A stretch of 64,000 nucleotides of DNA from Microbacterium sp. SZ1 (GTDB taxonomy: Bacteria > Actinomycetota > Actinomycetes > Actinomycetales > Microbacteriaceae), in contig NZ_LPVV01000012.1 in the NCBI RefSeq assembly GCF_002362255.1, positions 186,001 through 250,000 of the forward strand. The letters run 5' to 3'. Positions 25,547-33,135 of the stretch are shown here, one piece after another; the first letter of the stretch is position 1; each line of letters starts with the position of its first letter. Made by a program: the position numbers and the translations under genes. The notes under the pieces are model-generated. The model saw nothing but the letters and a program-made list of their open reading frames with translations. It did no database searches and had not been told where the DNA came from.

Positions 25547-26371
25547 TCAGGACGAGTGCGCGCGGTAGATGTCGGGGCGACGGTCGGCGAACAGGTCGTT
25601 GTGCGGCCCGAGCACCTTGTCTCCGGTCGTGATCTGCAGCATCGCGGTCGTCGCGCCGTCGCTCCCCTCCGCGACGACCCAGCCCTCCCCGTCGATCACC
25701 GCGGTCCCGCCGGTCCACTCCACCCCGCGTTCGACGCCGTGACGGTCCGCGATCACCGTCGGCAGTCGCGACGACCGGGCCGCGCCCATCGCCTGGATCG
25801 TCTCCGGCGGCCGCTCCCCCGCGGGGCGCGGAACCAGGGGCCAGTTCACGGGAAGCGCAAGCAGGTCGGCGCCGGAGAGGGCGAGGGCTCGCGGCACCTC
25901 GGGGAACTCGTTGTCGTAGCAGATCGCGACGCCCAGGCGTCCGACGGCCGAGTCGACGACCATCCCGGCATCCGTCCCCGGAGTGAAGACGAGCTTCTCC
26001 TCGCCCCAGAGGTGCGATTTGCGGTACACCGCGAGCACTCCGTCGCGCGTCAGCACCGCGGCGGAGTTGTAGAGGTCGTCGCCGTCGCTCTCGGCGAACC
26101 CGATCACTGCGACCGTCTGCGACCCGAGCCGAGCAGCCAGACGCCTCAGTCGATCGTCGTCGCGGGGCATCGCGAGGTGCACGGCCTCGTCGCGGTCCGT
26201 GAAGACGTATCCGCTCGTCGCGAGTTCGGGTGCGACGACGAGGCGCGGCACGTCGTCGTCGAACGCGGCGAGCGCGTCGGAGAGGCGACGCAGATTCGCA
26301 TCCACATCGCCGACCTCGATCGTCGGACTCAGAGCGACCGCTTCGATGCTGCGCGCGGAGGAGACGGTCAT
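25547..26371 (-). CDS. Nitrilase-superfamily amidohydrolase linked to the NCS1 permease
   Basis: A 274-residue carbon-nitrogen hydrolase with Glu (VVAPELATSGY), Lys (YRKSHLWGEEKL) and Cys (GVAICYDNEFPEVPR). PELATSGY and the K-box SHLW are typical of the N-carbamoyl-D-amino-acid or aliphatic amidase branch rather than Nit2, so it differs from the first amidase in the window. It is the first gene of a two-gene unit with the NCS1 permease. The start ATG at 26371 has TACTGT seven bases upstream (26379-26384), which predicts a leaderless message. A pathway such as hydantoin, ureide or carbamoyl-amino-acid use is possible, but no hydantoinase or allantoinase is near. Confidence 0.86.
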   Translation of the reverse strand: MTVSSARSIEAVALSPTIEVGDVDANLRRLSDALAAFDDDVPRLVVAPELATSGYVFTDRDEAVHLAMPRDDDRLRRLAARLGSQTVAVIGFAESDGDDLYNSAAVLTRDGVLAVYRKSHLWGEEKLVFTPGTDAGMVVDSAVGRLGVAICYDNEFPEVPRALALSGADLLALPVNWPLVPRPAGERPPETIQAMGAARSSRLPTVIADRHGVERGVEWTGGTAVIDGEGWVVAEGSDGATTAMLQITTGDKVLGPHNDLFADRRPDIYRAHSS

Positions 26372-26426
26372 GTCAGCAACAGTACGTCGCGAAGTGGCAT
26401 CGGCCCATCACACCGATCCTGTGGTT

Positions 26427-26447
26427 CCCATCGGGTTCGCCGATGGG
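26427..26447 (-). terminator. Hairpin downstream of the UPF0182 gene
   Basis: CCCATCGG (26427-26434) pairs with CCGATGGG (26440-26447) over GTTCG. It lies 90 bases beyond the stop at 26537 and is not followed by a U-run. The 165-base spacer 26372-26536 has nothing else I can support apart from the TACTGT promoter of the opposite gene. Confidence 0.4.
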
Positions 26448-26536
26448 GACGTTCGGCGCGGATGCACGAAGCCGCGCGCCCCGCTGCCGCCGGATCTGAT
26501 CCGTCAGCTGCGGGACGCGCGGCTCGTTGCGAGGAG

Positions 26537-29437
26537 CTACTCCCCCGATGCGCCTTCGAGCTCGAGGAGCGTGTTGACGGCGTCCGTCAGCCGCTTGTCG
26601 GCCTCGGCGAACTTCGTGAGGTCGCCCGACTTCAACGCCGCGTCGCGGTCGAGCAGCGCCTGCTGCGCATCCGCCAGCGCGTCGGCCTCGGCATCCGTCG
26701 GCGTCGTCGGCTCGGTCGTCGGCACCTCACCGGTGTCCGGATCGGGCTGCGTCGGCTCGACCTGGTCATCGCCGCCGGTCGCTCCGGAGTCACCGCCGAA
26801 CAGGGCGTCGAGCGCCGCCGTCAGGGTGTCCTCGAACGCGACCTTGTCACCGAAGGCCACCAGGACCTTCTGCAGACGCGGCAGCTTCGTACCCTCCGAC
26901 GACTGCACGTAGACGGGTTGCACGTAGAGCAGACCGCCACCCACGGGAAGCGTGAGCAGGTTGCCGTAGATCACCTGCGACTCGCCCTGCTGCAGCAGGT
27001 TCAGCTGCGGCACCACGGACGTGTCGGAGTTGTACGTGTTCTGCACCTGACCGGGACCGGGCACCGTGGTGTCGGTGTCGATCTCCAGCATCCGCAGCTG
27101 GCCGTAGCCCTCCGACTTCTTGCCTGCTTCCGATCCGGCGTCGGAGTCGACGGCGAGGTATCCCATCAGCACGTCACGGTTGCCGCCGCTGCCGGAGGCG
27201 CTCGGGATGAACGTCGAGAACATCGAGAATCGCGGGGAGTCCTGCCCGGGCATCTGCATCGTCAGGTAATACGGAGGCTGGAGCACCGAGTCGCTGCGCG
27301 GGTCGTTCGGCGTCTGCCACCGGTTGTCCTGCTGTGCGAAGGAGCCGGCGGTGTCGATGTGGTAGATCCCGAGGATGTCGCGCTGGACCTTGAACAGGTC
27401 GGTCGGGTACCGCACGTGGCTCATCAGGTCGCCCGACATCTCGCTGACCGGCTTGAGCGTCGACGGGTAAATCTTCTGCCAGGTCTGCAGCACCGGATCC
27501 TGGTCGTCCCACGCGTACAGCGTGACGGATCCGTCGTAGGCGTCGACGGTCGCCTTGACCGAGTTGCGGATGTAGTTGATCTCGTCGATCGCGAGAGACG
27601 GCGACGGAAGATTCGAGTCGGCGATCGCCTCGGACAGGCTCACGTTCGTCGAGTAGGGGTACGACGAGCTCGTGGTGTAGCCGTCGATGATCCAGACGAT
27701 GCGACCGTCGACGACGCTCGGGTACGGGTCGCTGTCGAGCTCGAGGTACGGCGCGACCTTCTGGACGCGGGTCTTCGGGTCGCGGTCGTACAGGATCTGC
27801 GAGTCCTCGTTCACGAGGTTCGAGAACAGGATCTGCTCCGACTGGAACTTCAGCGCGTACAGGAGCTTGGTGAACGTGTTGCCGATCTTCGGTCCCCCGT
27901 CGCCCTCGAACGTCGTCTTCGTCTCGCTCGAGCCGTCCTTTCCGCGCGGATAGTCGATCTCGACGGGATCCGACCCGTCCGGCGCTCCGACGATCGAGTA
28001 CTCCGGGGAATTCTCCCCGAAGTAGACGCGCGGCTCGAAGTTCTCCTGGTCGGTCAGGAATCCCGACGAGGGGATGCCGCGCTCGAGGAAGACGGGCTCG
28101 CCGTCGCTCGTGCGCTGGTTGCCGGCCGCAGCCACGAGGCCGTAGCCGTGCGTGTAGACCGCGGCGCGGTTGTTCCAGTTCGTGACGTCGACGCCTTCCA
28201 TGTCGAGGTCGCGCACCGACACCACCGTGTCCTGCATCTGCCCGTCGATCTCGTACCGGTCGACGTCCATGTTCTCCTGGAACTGGTAGTAGCCGCGGTA
28301 CTGCTCGAGCTGCCGGACGGTCGGGCTGATGACGGCCGGGTCGACGATGCGGATGGATGCCGTGGTCTCGGCGTCGGCGCGGAGCTGGCCGGCCTCCGCA
28401 TCGGTCTCGGCTTCGAAAGGCGTGGTCTCGAGATCGGCGACGCCGTACGCCTCTTTGGTGCCGTCGATGTTCCGCTGGTAGAACTCGGCCTGGTAGGCGT
28501 TCTGGTTCGGGCGCACCTGGAACGTCGTGACGGCCCACGGGTAGCCGACGCCGACGACGAGGGAGGCGATGATCAGCAGCGCGGTCGCCGCGAGCGGGAA
28601 CCGCCAGCGGCCGATCACGGCCGTGACGAAGAACAGCACGGCCACGATCGCGGCGATGATCGCGAGGATCGCGAGACCGGGGATGGTCGCGTTGACCCCG
28701 GTGTAGGCCGGGCCGACGATGCGGTCGTCGGGGCTCACGAGCGTCTTGTAGCGGTCGAGCCAGAGGCTGACGGCCTGCGCGAGGAGGTAGAGACCCGCGG
28801 TCACCGCGAGCTGGATGCGCGCTGCCTTCGAGATGCGCAGCTCGCCCTGGCCGATGCGCACCGAGCCGTACAGGTACGACACCAGCGCCGTGACGATGAG
28901 CGTCAGCAGCAGCACCGCGGAGACGAACGCGAGCAGGATCGAGTAGAACGGCATCGCGAACATGTAGAAGCCGGTGTCGACACCGAACTGCGGATCGGTG
29001 GTGTCGGTCGCCACGCCGTTCGCCCAGAGCCAGACGGTCTTCCACTGGCTGGCAGCCGAGAAGCCGGCGAAGAGGCCGAAGAAGATAGGCATGCCCCACA
29101 TCGCGAGGCGGCGCAGGGGCTCGATGACCTCCTGGTAGCGATCGAGCTGCGAGCTCAGCCGCACGTACACCGGGCGCAGCCGGTAGGCGAGCTGGATCGC
29201 GACGAACAGGGGCACCGCCATGCCCAGGAATCCGACGACGAACATGGTCACCGTCGCGATCCACTGCGTCGTGAGCACGTTCGTGAAGCCCAGCTGGTCG
29301 AACCAGAGGTACTCGGTGAAGAGCGACGAGAAGACGAAGAAGACGGCGATCAGCGCGGCGATGATCGCCAACGAGATGCCGAAGATTCTTCGCGAGGTTC
29401 GAGGAGTGGCCGGGTTCGGTGCGGAAGTCGAGGTCAC
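26537..29437 (-). CDS. UPF0182 family large membrane protein
   Basis: A 966-residue protein of a family found across Actinobacteria and Cyanobacteria (M. tuberculosis Rv3193c), with no established activity. About seven membrane segments occupy the first 300 residues. A long outer region follows with NQNAYQAEFYQRNIDGTKEA, MSHVRYPTDLFKVQRDIL and YLTMQMPGQDSPRFS, then a C-terminal acidic, Thr/Pro-rich linker (about 885-925) and a final coiled-coil-like Ala/Leu/Asp helix. GTG start at 29437 has TAGGAT six bases upstream. It stands next to the PDZ-Lon protease gene, as in mycobacteria; the conserved pairing suggests a common envelope process. Confidence 0.92.
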   Translation of the reverse strand: MTSTSAPNPATPRTSRRIFGISLAIIAALIAVFFVFSSLFTEYLWFDQLGFTNVLTTQWIATVTMFVVGFLGMAVPLFVAIQLAYRLRPVYVRLSSQLDRYQEVIEPLRRLAMWGMPIFFGLFAGFSAASQWKTVWLWANGVATDTTDPQFGVDTGFYMFAMPFYSILLAFVSAVLLLTLIVTALVSYLYGSVRIGQGELRISKAARIQLAVTAGLYLLAQAVSLWLDRYKTLVSPDDRIVGPAYTGVNATIPGLAILAIIAAIVAVLFFVTAVIGRWRFPLAATALLIIASLVVGVGYPWAVTTFQVRPNQNAYQAEFYQRNIDGTKEAYGVADLETTPFEAETDAEAGQLRADAETTASIRIVDPAVISPTVRQLEQYRGYYQFQENMDVDRYEIDGQMQDTVVSVRDLDMEGVDVTNWNNRAAVYTHGYGLVAAAGNQRTSDGEPVFLERGIPSSGFLTDQENFEPRVYFGENSPEYSIVGAPDGSDPVEIDYPRGKDGSSETKTTFEGDGGPKIGNTFTKLLYALKFQSEQILFSNLVNEDSQILYDRDPKTRVQKVAPYLELDSDPYPSVVDGRIVWIIDGYTTSSSYPYSTNVSLSEAIADSNLPSPSLAIDEINYIRNSVKATVDAYDGSVTLYAWDDQDPVLQTWQKIYPSTLKPVSEMSGDLMSHVRYPTDLFKVQRDILGIYHIDTAGSFAQQDNRWQTPNDPRSDSVLQPPYYLTMQMPGQDSPRFSMFSTFIPSASGSGGNRDVLMGYLAVDSDAGSEAGKKSEGYGQLRMLEIDTDTTVPGPGQVQNTYNSDTSVVPQLNLLQQGESQVIYGNLLTLPVGGGLLYVQPVYVQSSEGTKLPRLQKVLVAFGDKVAFEDTLTAALDALFGGDSGATGGDDQVEPTQPDPDTGEVPTTEPTTPTDAEADALADAQQALLDRDAALKSGDLTKFAEADKRLTDAVNTLLELEGASGE

Positions 29438-29502
29438 CCTTCCATCCTAGGCACGCCTTACTGTGGTGCGGCTGTCGTTCCTGTCACGGGGAGGTCACGG
29501 CG

Positions 29503-30597
29503 TCACTTCGCGTCGGCGGTGTCGCAGGTCGGCAGGGAGCCGATGTCGCCGCCGTTCGCTATCACCTCGAGCGCGGCGAGCGATTCATCGAGCGTCGAGG
29601 TGCTCAGCACCGTGAGGCCGTCGGGGATGTGCCCCGTCACCTCGTCGCAGTTCGACTCCGGCGCCAGGAAGTAGTCGGCACCCGCATCCCGCGCTCCGTA
29701 GAGCTTCTGGCGGATGCCGCCAATCGGGCCGACCGTGCCGTCGGCCTCGATCGTGCCGGTGCCGGCGATGTTCTCCCCGCCGTTGAGCTCGCCCGGGGTC
29801 AGCGTGTCGATGATTCCGAGCGCGAACATCATTCCGGCGCTCGGACCGCCCACGTTGTCGAGCTGGATCGTCACGTCGACCTCGAAGTCGTAGTCGGTGC
29901 GCAGGGTGACGCCGATGAGCCAGGTCGTGACGTCCCCCTCGACCTGCTTCTCAGGAGTGACCTCGACGGTCTGCTCGTCGCCGCCGCGGAGCACCGTGAG
30001 CTGTACGGGGTCGCCAGCTGCATCCTGGATCGCCTGGCGCAGCAGCTTCGCCGAAGCGACGGGGGTGCCGTCGACGGCGGTGATGACGTCCTCAGGCTCC
30101 AGGAGCCCGGCCGCGGGGGCGTCGTCGAGCACCTCGACCACCGCGACCGCGGCACCCGTGTCGTACCCGAGCTCGCCCAGAGCGGCCGCCGTGGCCTCGT
30201 GCTGCGAGTCGACCATCAGGGTCGCATTGCGCTCGTCGCGCTGCTCGCTCGTCTGCCCCTCGGGAAACACCGACTCGATCGGCACGACCGCGCGTGACCG
30301 GTCGGTCCATGCCAGGGCGAGCTCGAACCAGCTGGGGGTGCGCTCGCGGTTGCCGACGACCTGCACGGTCGTCAGGTCGAGGGTCCCGCCCGTCTCGTAC
30401 GTCTCGGCGCCGTCCACCTTGATGAGCGGGACCTGCTCGTCGTCGGCCCCGGCCGCCGTGCCAAGGGTGTCGTACACGGGTCCCGGTCGCTGGATGACGT
30501 ACGGCGTGGGGAGGAAGGTGAGCACGACGAGCGCGATCAACGCGACGATCAGCGCCCACACTCCCAGTCCGAGCTTCACAGACCGGGTTCGATCCAC
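29503..30597 (-). CDS. Membrane-anchored PDZ-Lon (S16) protease
   Basis: A 364-residue protease with one N-terminal anchor (LGVWALIVALIALVVLTFLP), an atypical PDZ domain in the middle (AAGLLEPEDVITAVDGTPV) and a C-terminal Lon-type domain. The catalytic Ser is in VGGPSAGMMFALG and the Lys in GPIGGIRQKLYGA, so the Ser-Lys dyad is intact; there is no ATPase domain. This is the YlbL/Rv3194c family. GTG at 30597 is chosen because GGAGGAACCT precedes it; a start at 30684 would add 29 residues without a ribosome site. It follows UPF0182 in position by 65 bases but has a separate start region, and diverges from the zincin-like gene. Confidence 0.92.
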   Translation of the reverse strand: MDRTRSVKLGLGVWALIVALIALVVLTFLPTPYVIQRPGPVYDTLGTAAGADDEQVPLIKVDGAETYETGGTLDLTTVQVVGNRERTPSWFELALAWTDRSRAVVPIESVFPEGQTSEQRDERNATLMVDSQHEATAAALGELGYDTGAAVAVVEVLDDAPAAGLLEPEDVITAVDGTPVASAKLLRQAIQDAAGDPVQLTVLRGGDEQTVEVTPEKQVEGDVTTWLIGVTLRTDYDFEVDVTIQLDNVGGPSAGMMFALGIIDTLTPGELNGGENIAGTGTIEADGTVGPIGGIRQKLYGARDAGADYFLAPESNCDEVTGHIPDGLTVLSTSTLDESLAALEVIANGGDIGSLPTCDTADAK

Positions 30598-30713
30598 AGG
30601 TTCCTCCGTCGTTCGCGGGCGGCGTACAGCGATCTGCCCATGCCCGGGTCTCACGGCCGATCCTGTGACTAGCGTAGATGCCACGGCTTCAGACGTGCTG
30701 AGAGGCGAACCCG

Positions 30714-32156
30714 ATGGCAGACAACGACCCGACCCCCGAGGACTTCCAGGAGTTCCTCCGACGAATGATGTCCGGCCAGGGAGGCGGAGACATCGACCCC
30801 GAGGCGCTGCGCAACGCGTTCTCGGGCATGGACGGGCTGCAGCTCGATCCGGCCATGATGCAGACGATCATGGCGCAACTGCAGGGTGCCTTCGGCGGCG
30901 ACGCCTGGGAGAACGCGCTGCGGCAGGCGCTGCACATCGCCAACCGCGACGGGCTCGGGATCTCCGAGGGCTCGCGCACCTCGCTCGCCGACTCGTTCGC
31001 GCTGGCCGACCTGTGGCTCGGCGAGGCGACCACCATCTCCGAGCTCGCCGAGGCGCCCAAGGCCATGACCCGCGGCGAATGGGTGGAGGCGACCCTCCCG
31101 GTGTGGAAGGAGATCGCCGACCCGGTCTCGACGAGCATCGCCGACGCGCTCACCGCGGCGCTCGACAGCCAGGTCCCCGACGACATGCGGGGCGTGGTGC
31201 AGGGCGCCGGCAAGCTGATGCGCGGGCTCGGCGGATCTGTGTTCGCGGCCCAGTTCGGCCAGGTGCTCGGCAACCTGTCGCTCGAGGTCGTATCGGGCGG
31301 CGACGTCGGCATCCCGGTGCTCCCGGCGGGCACAGCGGCCGTGATCCCGCAGAACCTGGCGGGCTTCGGTGAGGGTCTGGAGATCCCCGAGGACCAGATC
31401 GCGCTGTACATCGCGACCCGTGAGCTGGCCTATGCGCGCCTCTACCGGCATGCGAAGTGGCTGCACCTTCACGTCATGGCGCAGATCACCGACTTCGCCC
31501 GCGGCGTGACGGTCGACGTGGATGCGCTCGAGGACGTCGCCAGCCGTCTCGACCCCTCCGACCCCGAGGAGCTGCGCGCGGCGATCGAGGGCGGCGCCCT
31601 TCTGCCCACGCAGACCGATGCCCAGCGCGAGGCCCTCTCCCGGCTCGAGAACCTCGTCGCGACGATCGACGGATGGGTCGACGTCGTCACCGCGCAGGCC
31701 ACCGCACGTCTTCCGGACGGAGCGCGCATCGCGGAGGCCGCACGTCGGCGCCGCGCCGTCGGCGGGCCCGCGGAGGACGCCCTCGGCGCGCTCGTGGGCC
31801 TCAAGCTGCGCCCGCGCCGCCTGCGGGAGGCGTCGGCGATGTGGCAGGCGGTGACGGATGCCGTCGGCGCCGCCGGACGCGACGCGCTGTGGGACTACCC
31901 CGACCTCATGCCGACCTCCGAGGACATCGACGACCCCACGGCGCTGGTCGCCCGGCTGCAGGCGACGGCCCGCGGCGAGCAGCCGGTGGCCGACGAGTTC
32001 GACGAGGCGCTGGCGCGGCTGCTCGACGGCGAGGACTTCGGCGGTGGCGACGCGCAGAGCGCCGACGCCGGCGAGCCGTCGTCGGACGCACGCGGCGACT
32101 CGAGCGTCGACGACGCGGGCGACGACGAGTCCCCCGAGGGCGACCGCCCCGTGTGA
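30714..32156 (+). CDS. Zincin-like (DUF2342/F420-associated) protein without visible HExxH
   Basis: A 480-residue member of the actinobacterial family annotated as zinc-dependent metalloprotease (M. tuberculosis Rv3195 type). The N-terminal 60 residues are Met/Asp/Gln-rich. The core has GSVFAAQFGQVLGNLSLEVV, VLPAGTAAVIPQNLAGFGEG, RELAYARLYRHAKWLHLHV and LENLVATIDGWVDVVT, and a long acidic tail closes it. I find no HExxH or HExxHxxGxxH; the only close His cluster is RHAKWLHLH, so protease activity is doubtful. ATG at 30714 has AGAGG upstream; TAGCGT at 30670-30675 is a likely -10. It diverges from the PDZ-Lon gene and precedes the TOMM-like gene by 118 bases. Confidence 0.86.
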   Translation: MADNDPTPEDFQEFLRRMMSGQGGGDIDPEALRNAFSGMDGLQLDPAMMQTIMAQLQGAFGGDAWENALRQALHIANRDGLGISEGSRTSLADSFALADLWLGEATTISELAEAPKAMTRGEWVEATLPVWKEIADPVSTSIADALTAALDSQVPDDMRGVVQGAGKLMRGLGGSVFAAQFGQVLGNLSLEVVSGGDVGIPVLPAGTAAVIPQNLAGFGEGLEIPEDQIALYIATRELAYARLYRHAKWLHLHVMAQITDFARGVTVDVDALEDVASRLDPSDPEELRAAIEGGALLPTQTDAQREALSRLENLVATIDGWVDVVTAQATARLPDGARIAEAARRRRAVGGPAEDALGALVGLKLRPRRLREASAMWQAVTDAVGAAGRDALWDYPDLMPTSEDIDDPTALVARLQATARGEQPVADEFDEALARLLDGEDFGGGDAQSADAGEPSSDARGDSSVDDAGDDESPEGDRPV

Positions 32157-32274
32157 CCTACCCGATGTGACCCTCGCGGGGCGCCTCTCCTGCACGGGAC
32201 GGCGCCTCGCGGAGTTCTCCACCGATGCGGCGATCGGGGTGCCTCGGCATCCGATTCCTCCGCAGAATCGAGGG

Positions 32275-33135
32275 ATGCCGCTCAGTACTCCGACGATCAC
32301 CCGCCTCGACCCCGCCGTCCCTCTCCTCTGGCGCGACGGCGACACGCTGCAGGTCGGGCTCGAGGGGACCCTGCGCATCCCGGCATCCGCGCCGTGGGTC
32401 GAGCACGTGCTCGCTCGCATGGCCGCCGGCTTCCGCCGCTCCTCCTTCGACGTGATCGCCCACTCCCTGGGGGCGCCGCGCGCGGAGGCCAGGGCGCTGT
32501 ACGCGCGCCTCGAACCGCTGCTGGTCGACGAGGTCGCCGTGCATCGCGCCGCCTGGGTCGAGAGCATCGACGTGCGCGACGGCCGGTGCGAGTACCGCCT
32601 GCGCGAGGCCCTGCTCGACGAGGGGGTGCCGGCCGGCGATCCGCGTTCCTCGGCGGACGTCGCGGTCGTGCTCGTCGAGGGCGCGGCCGCCGCTCTGCAG
32701 TTCCGCCGCTACCTGCGCGACGACGTGCCGCATCTGCCGGTGGCGCTCGAGCGCGGAAGAACCACAGTGGGGCCGCTCGTGGTGCCCGGAAGCTCTCCGT
32801 GCCTCGCGTGCCGAGATGCCCACGAGCGCGATCGCGATCCCGCCTGGCCGCGGCTGCACACGCAGTTGATCGGCCGCGCCTCCGGGCCGATCAGCGCCCT
32901 TCGCATCGCGGATGCGGCCACCGCGGTCGCCGCGATCCTCACCGCCGGAGCCGACGGAGCCGTCATGGAGCTCAGCGGCGGCGGGCGGCGCGAGCTGCGG
33001 CCGGCGAGATTTCACGAAGAATGCCGGTGCCGCGAGCAGTCGTTCCTATCTCAGCCAGGAAGCGCGACGGCGCCCGTTCCCCTCGGCCGGCTGAGCGCGA
33101 CCACGACACCGACAGCGTACGCGCGGCCCGCGTGA
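32275..33135 (+). CDS. Orphan TOMM cyclodehydratase/ThiF-like (TIGR03882-like) protein
   Basis: A 286-residue protein resembling the leader-peptide-binding, E1-like part of azole-forming cyclodehydratases. VGPLVVPGSSPCLACRDAHE followed by RDPAWPRL is the hallmark, with the zinc ligands C176 and C179; the second pair is C250 and C252 in FHEECRCREQ. The window has no precursor peptide, YcaO or dehydrogenase gene, so it does not belong to a visible RiPP cluster. In mycobacteria a gene of similar size stands at the same place between the zincin-like gene and uvrD2. ATG at 32275; CAGAAT six bases upstream is a possible -10. The last 164 bases overlap uvrD2 on the opposite strand. Confidence 0.78.
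   Translation: MPLSTPTITRLDPAVPLLWRDGDTLQVGLEGTLRIPASAPWVEHVLARMAAGFRRSSFDVIAHSLGAPRAEARALYARLEPLLVDEVAVHRAAWVESIDVRDGRCEYRLREALLDEGVPAGDPRSSADVAVVLVEGAAAALQFRRYLRDDVPHLPVALERGRTTVGPLVVPGSSPCLACRDAHERDRDPAWPRLHTQLIGRASGPISALRIADAATAVAAILTAGADGAVMELSGGGRRELRPARFHEECRCREQSFLSQPGSATAPVPLGRLSATTTPTAYARPA

Noticed and set aside
26385..26536. Possible short plus-strand coding segment (MSATVRREVASAHHTD...) between the amidase and UPF0182
   Set aside because: The frame continues into the antisense of UPF0182 with low-complexity Ser/Arg, has no ribosome site, and resembles no family. I treat the spacer as non-coding.
25556..29674. A plus-strand open frame of 1372 codons opposite UPF0182 and the amidase
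   Set aside because: It is the antisense of two well-supported genes, with Arg/Asp/Val/Leu/Gly-rich composition typical of such shadows in GC-rich DNA and no recognisable domain.
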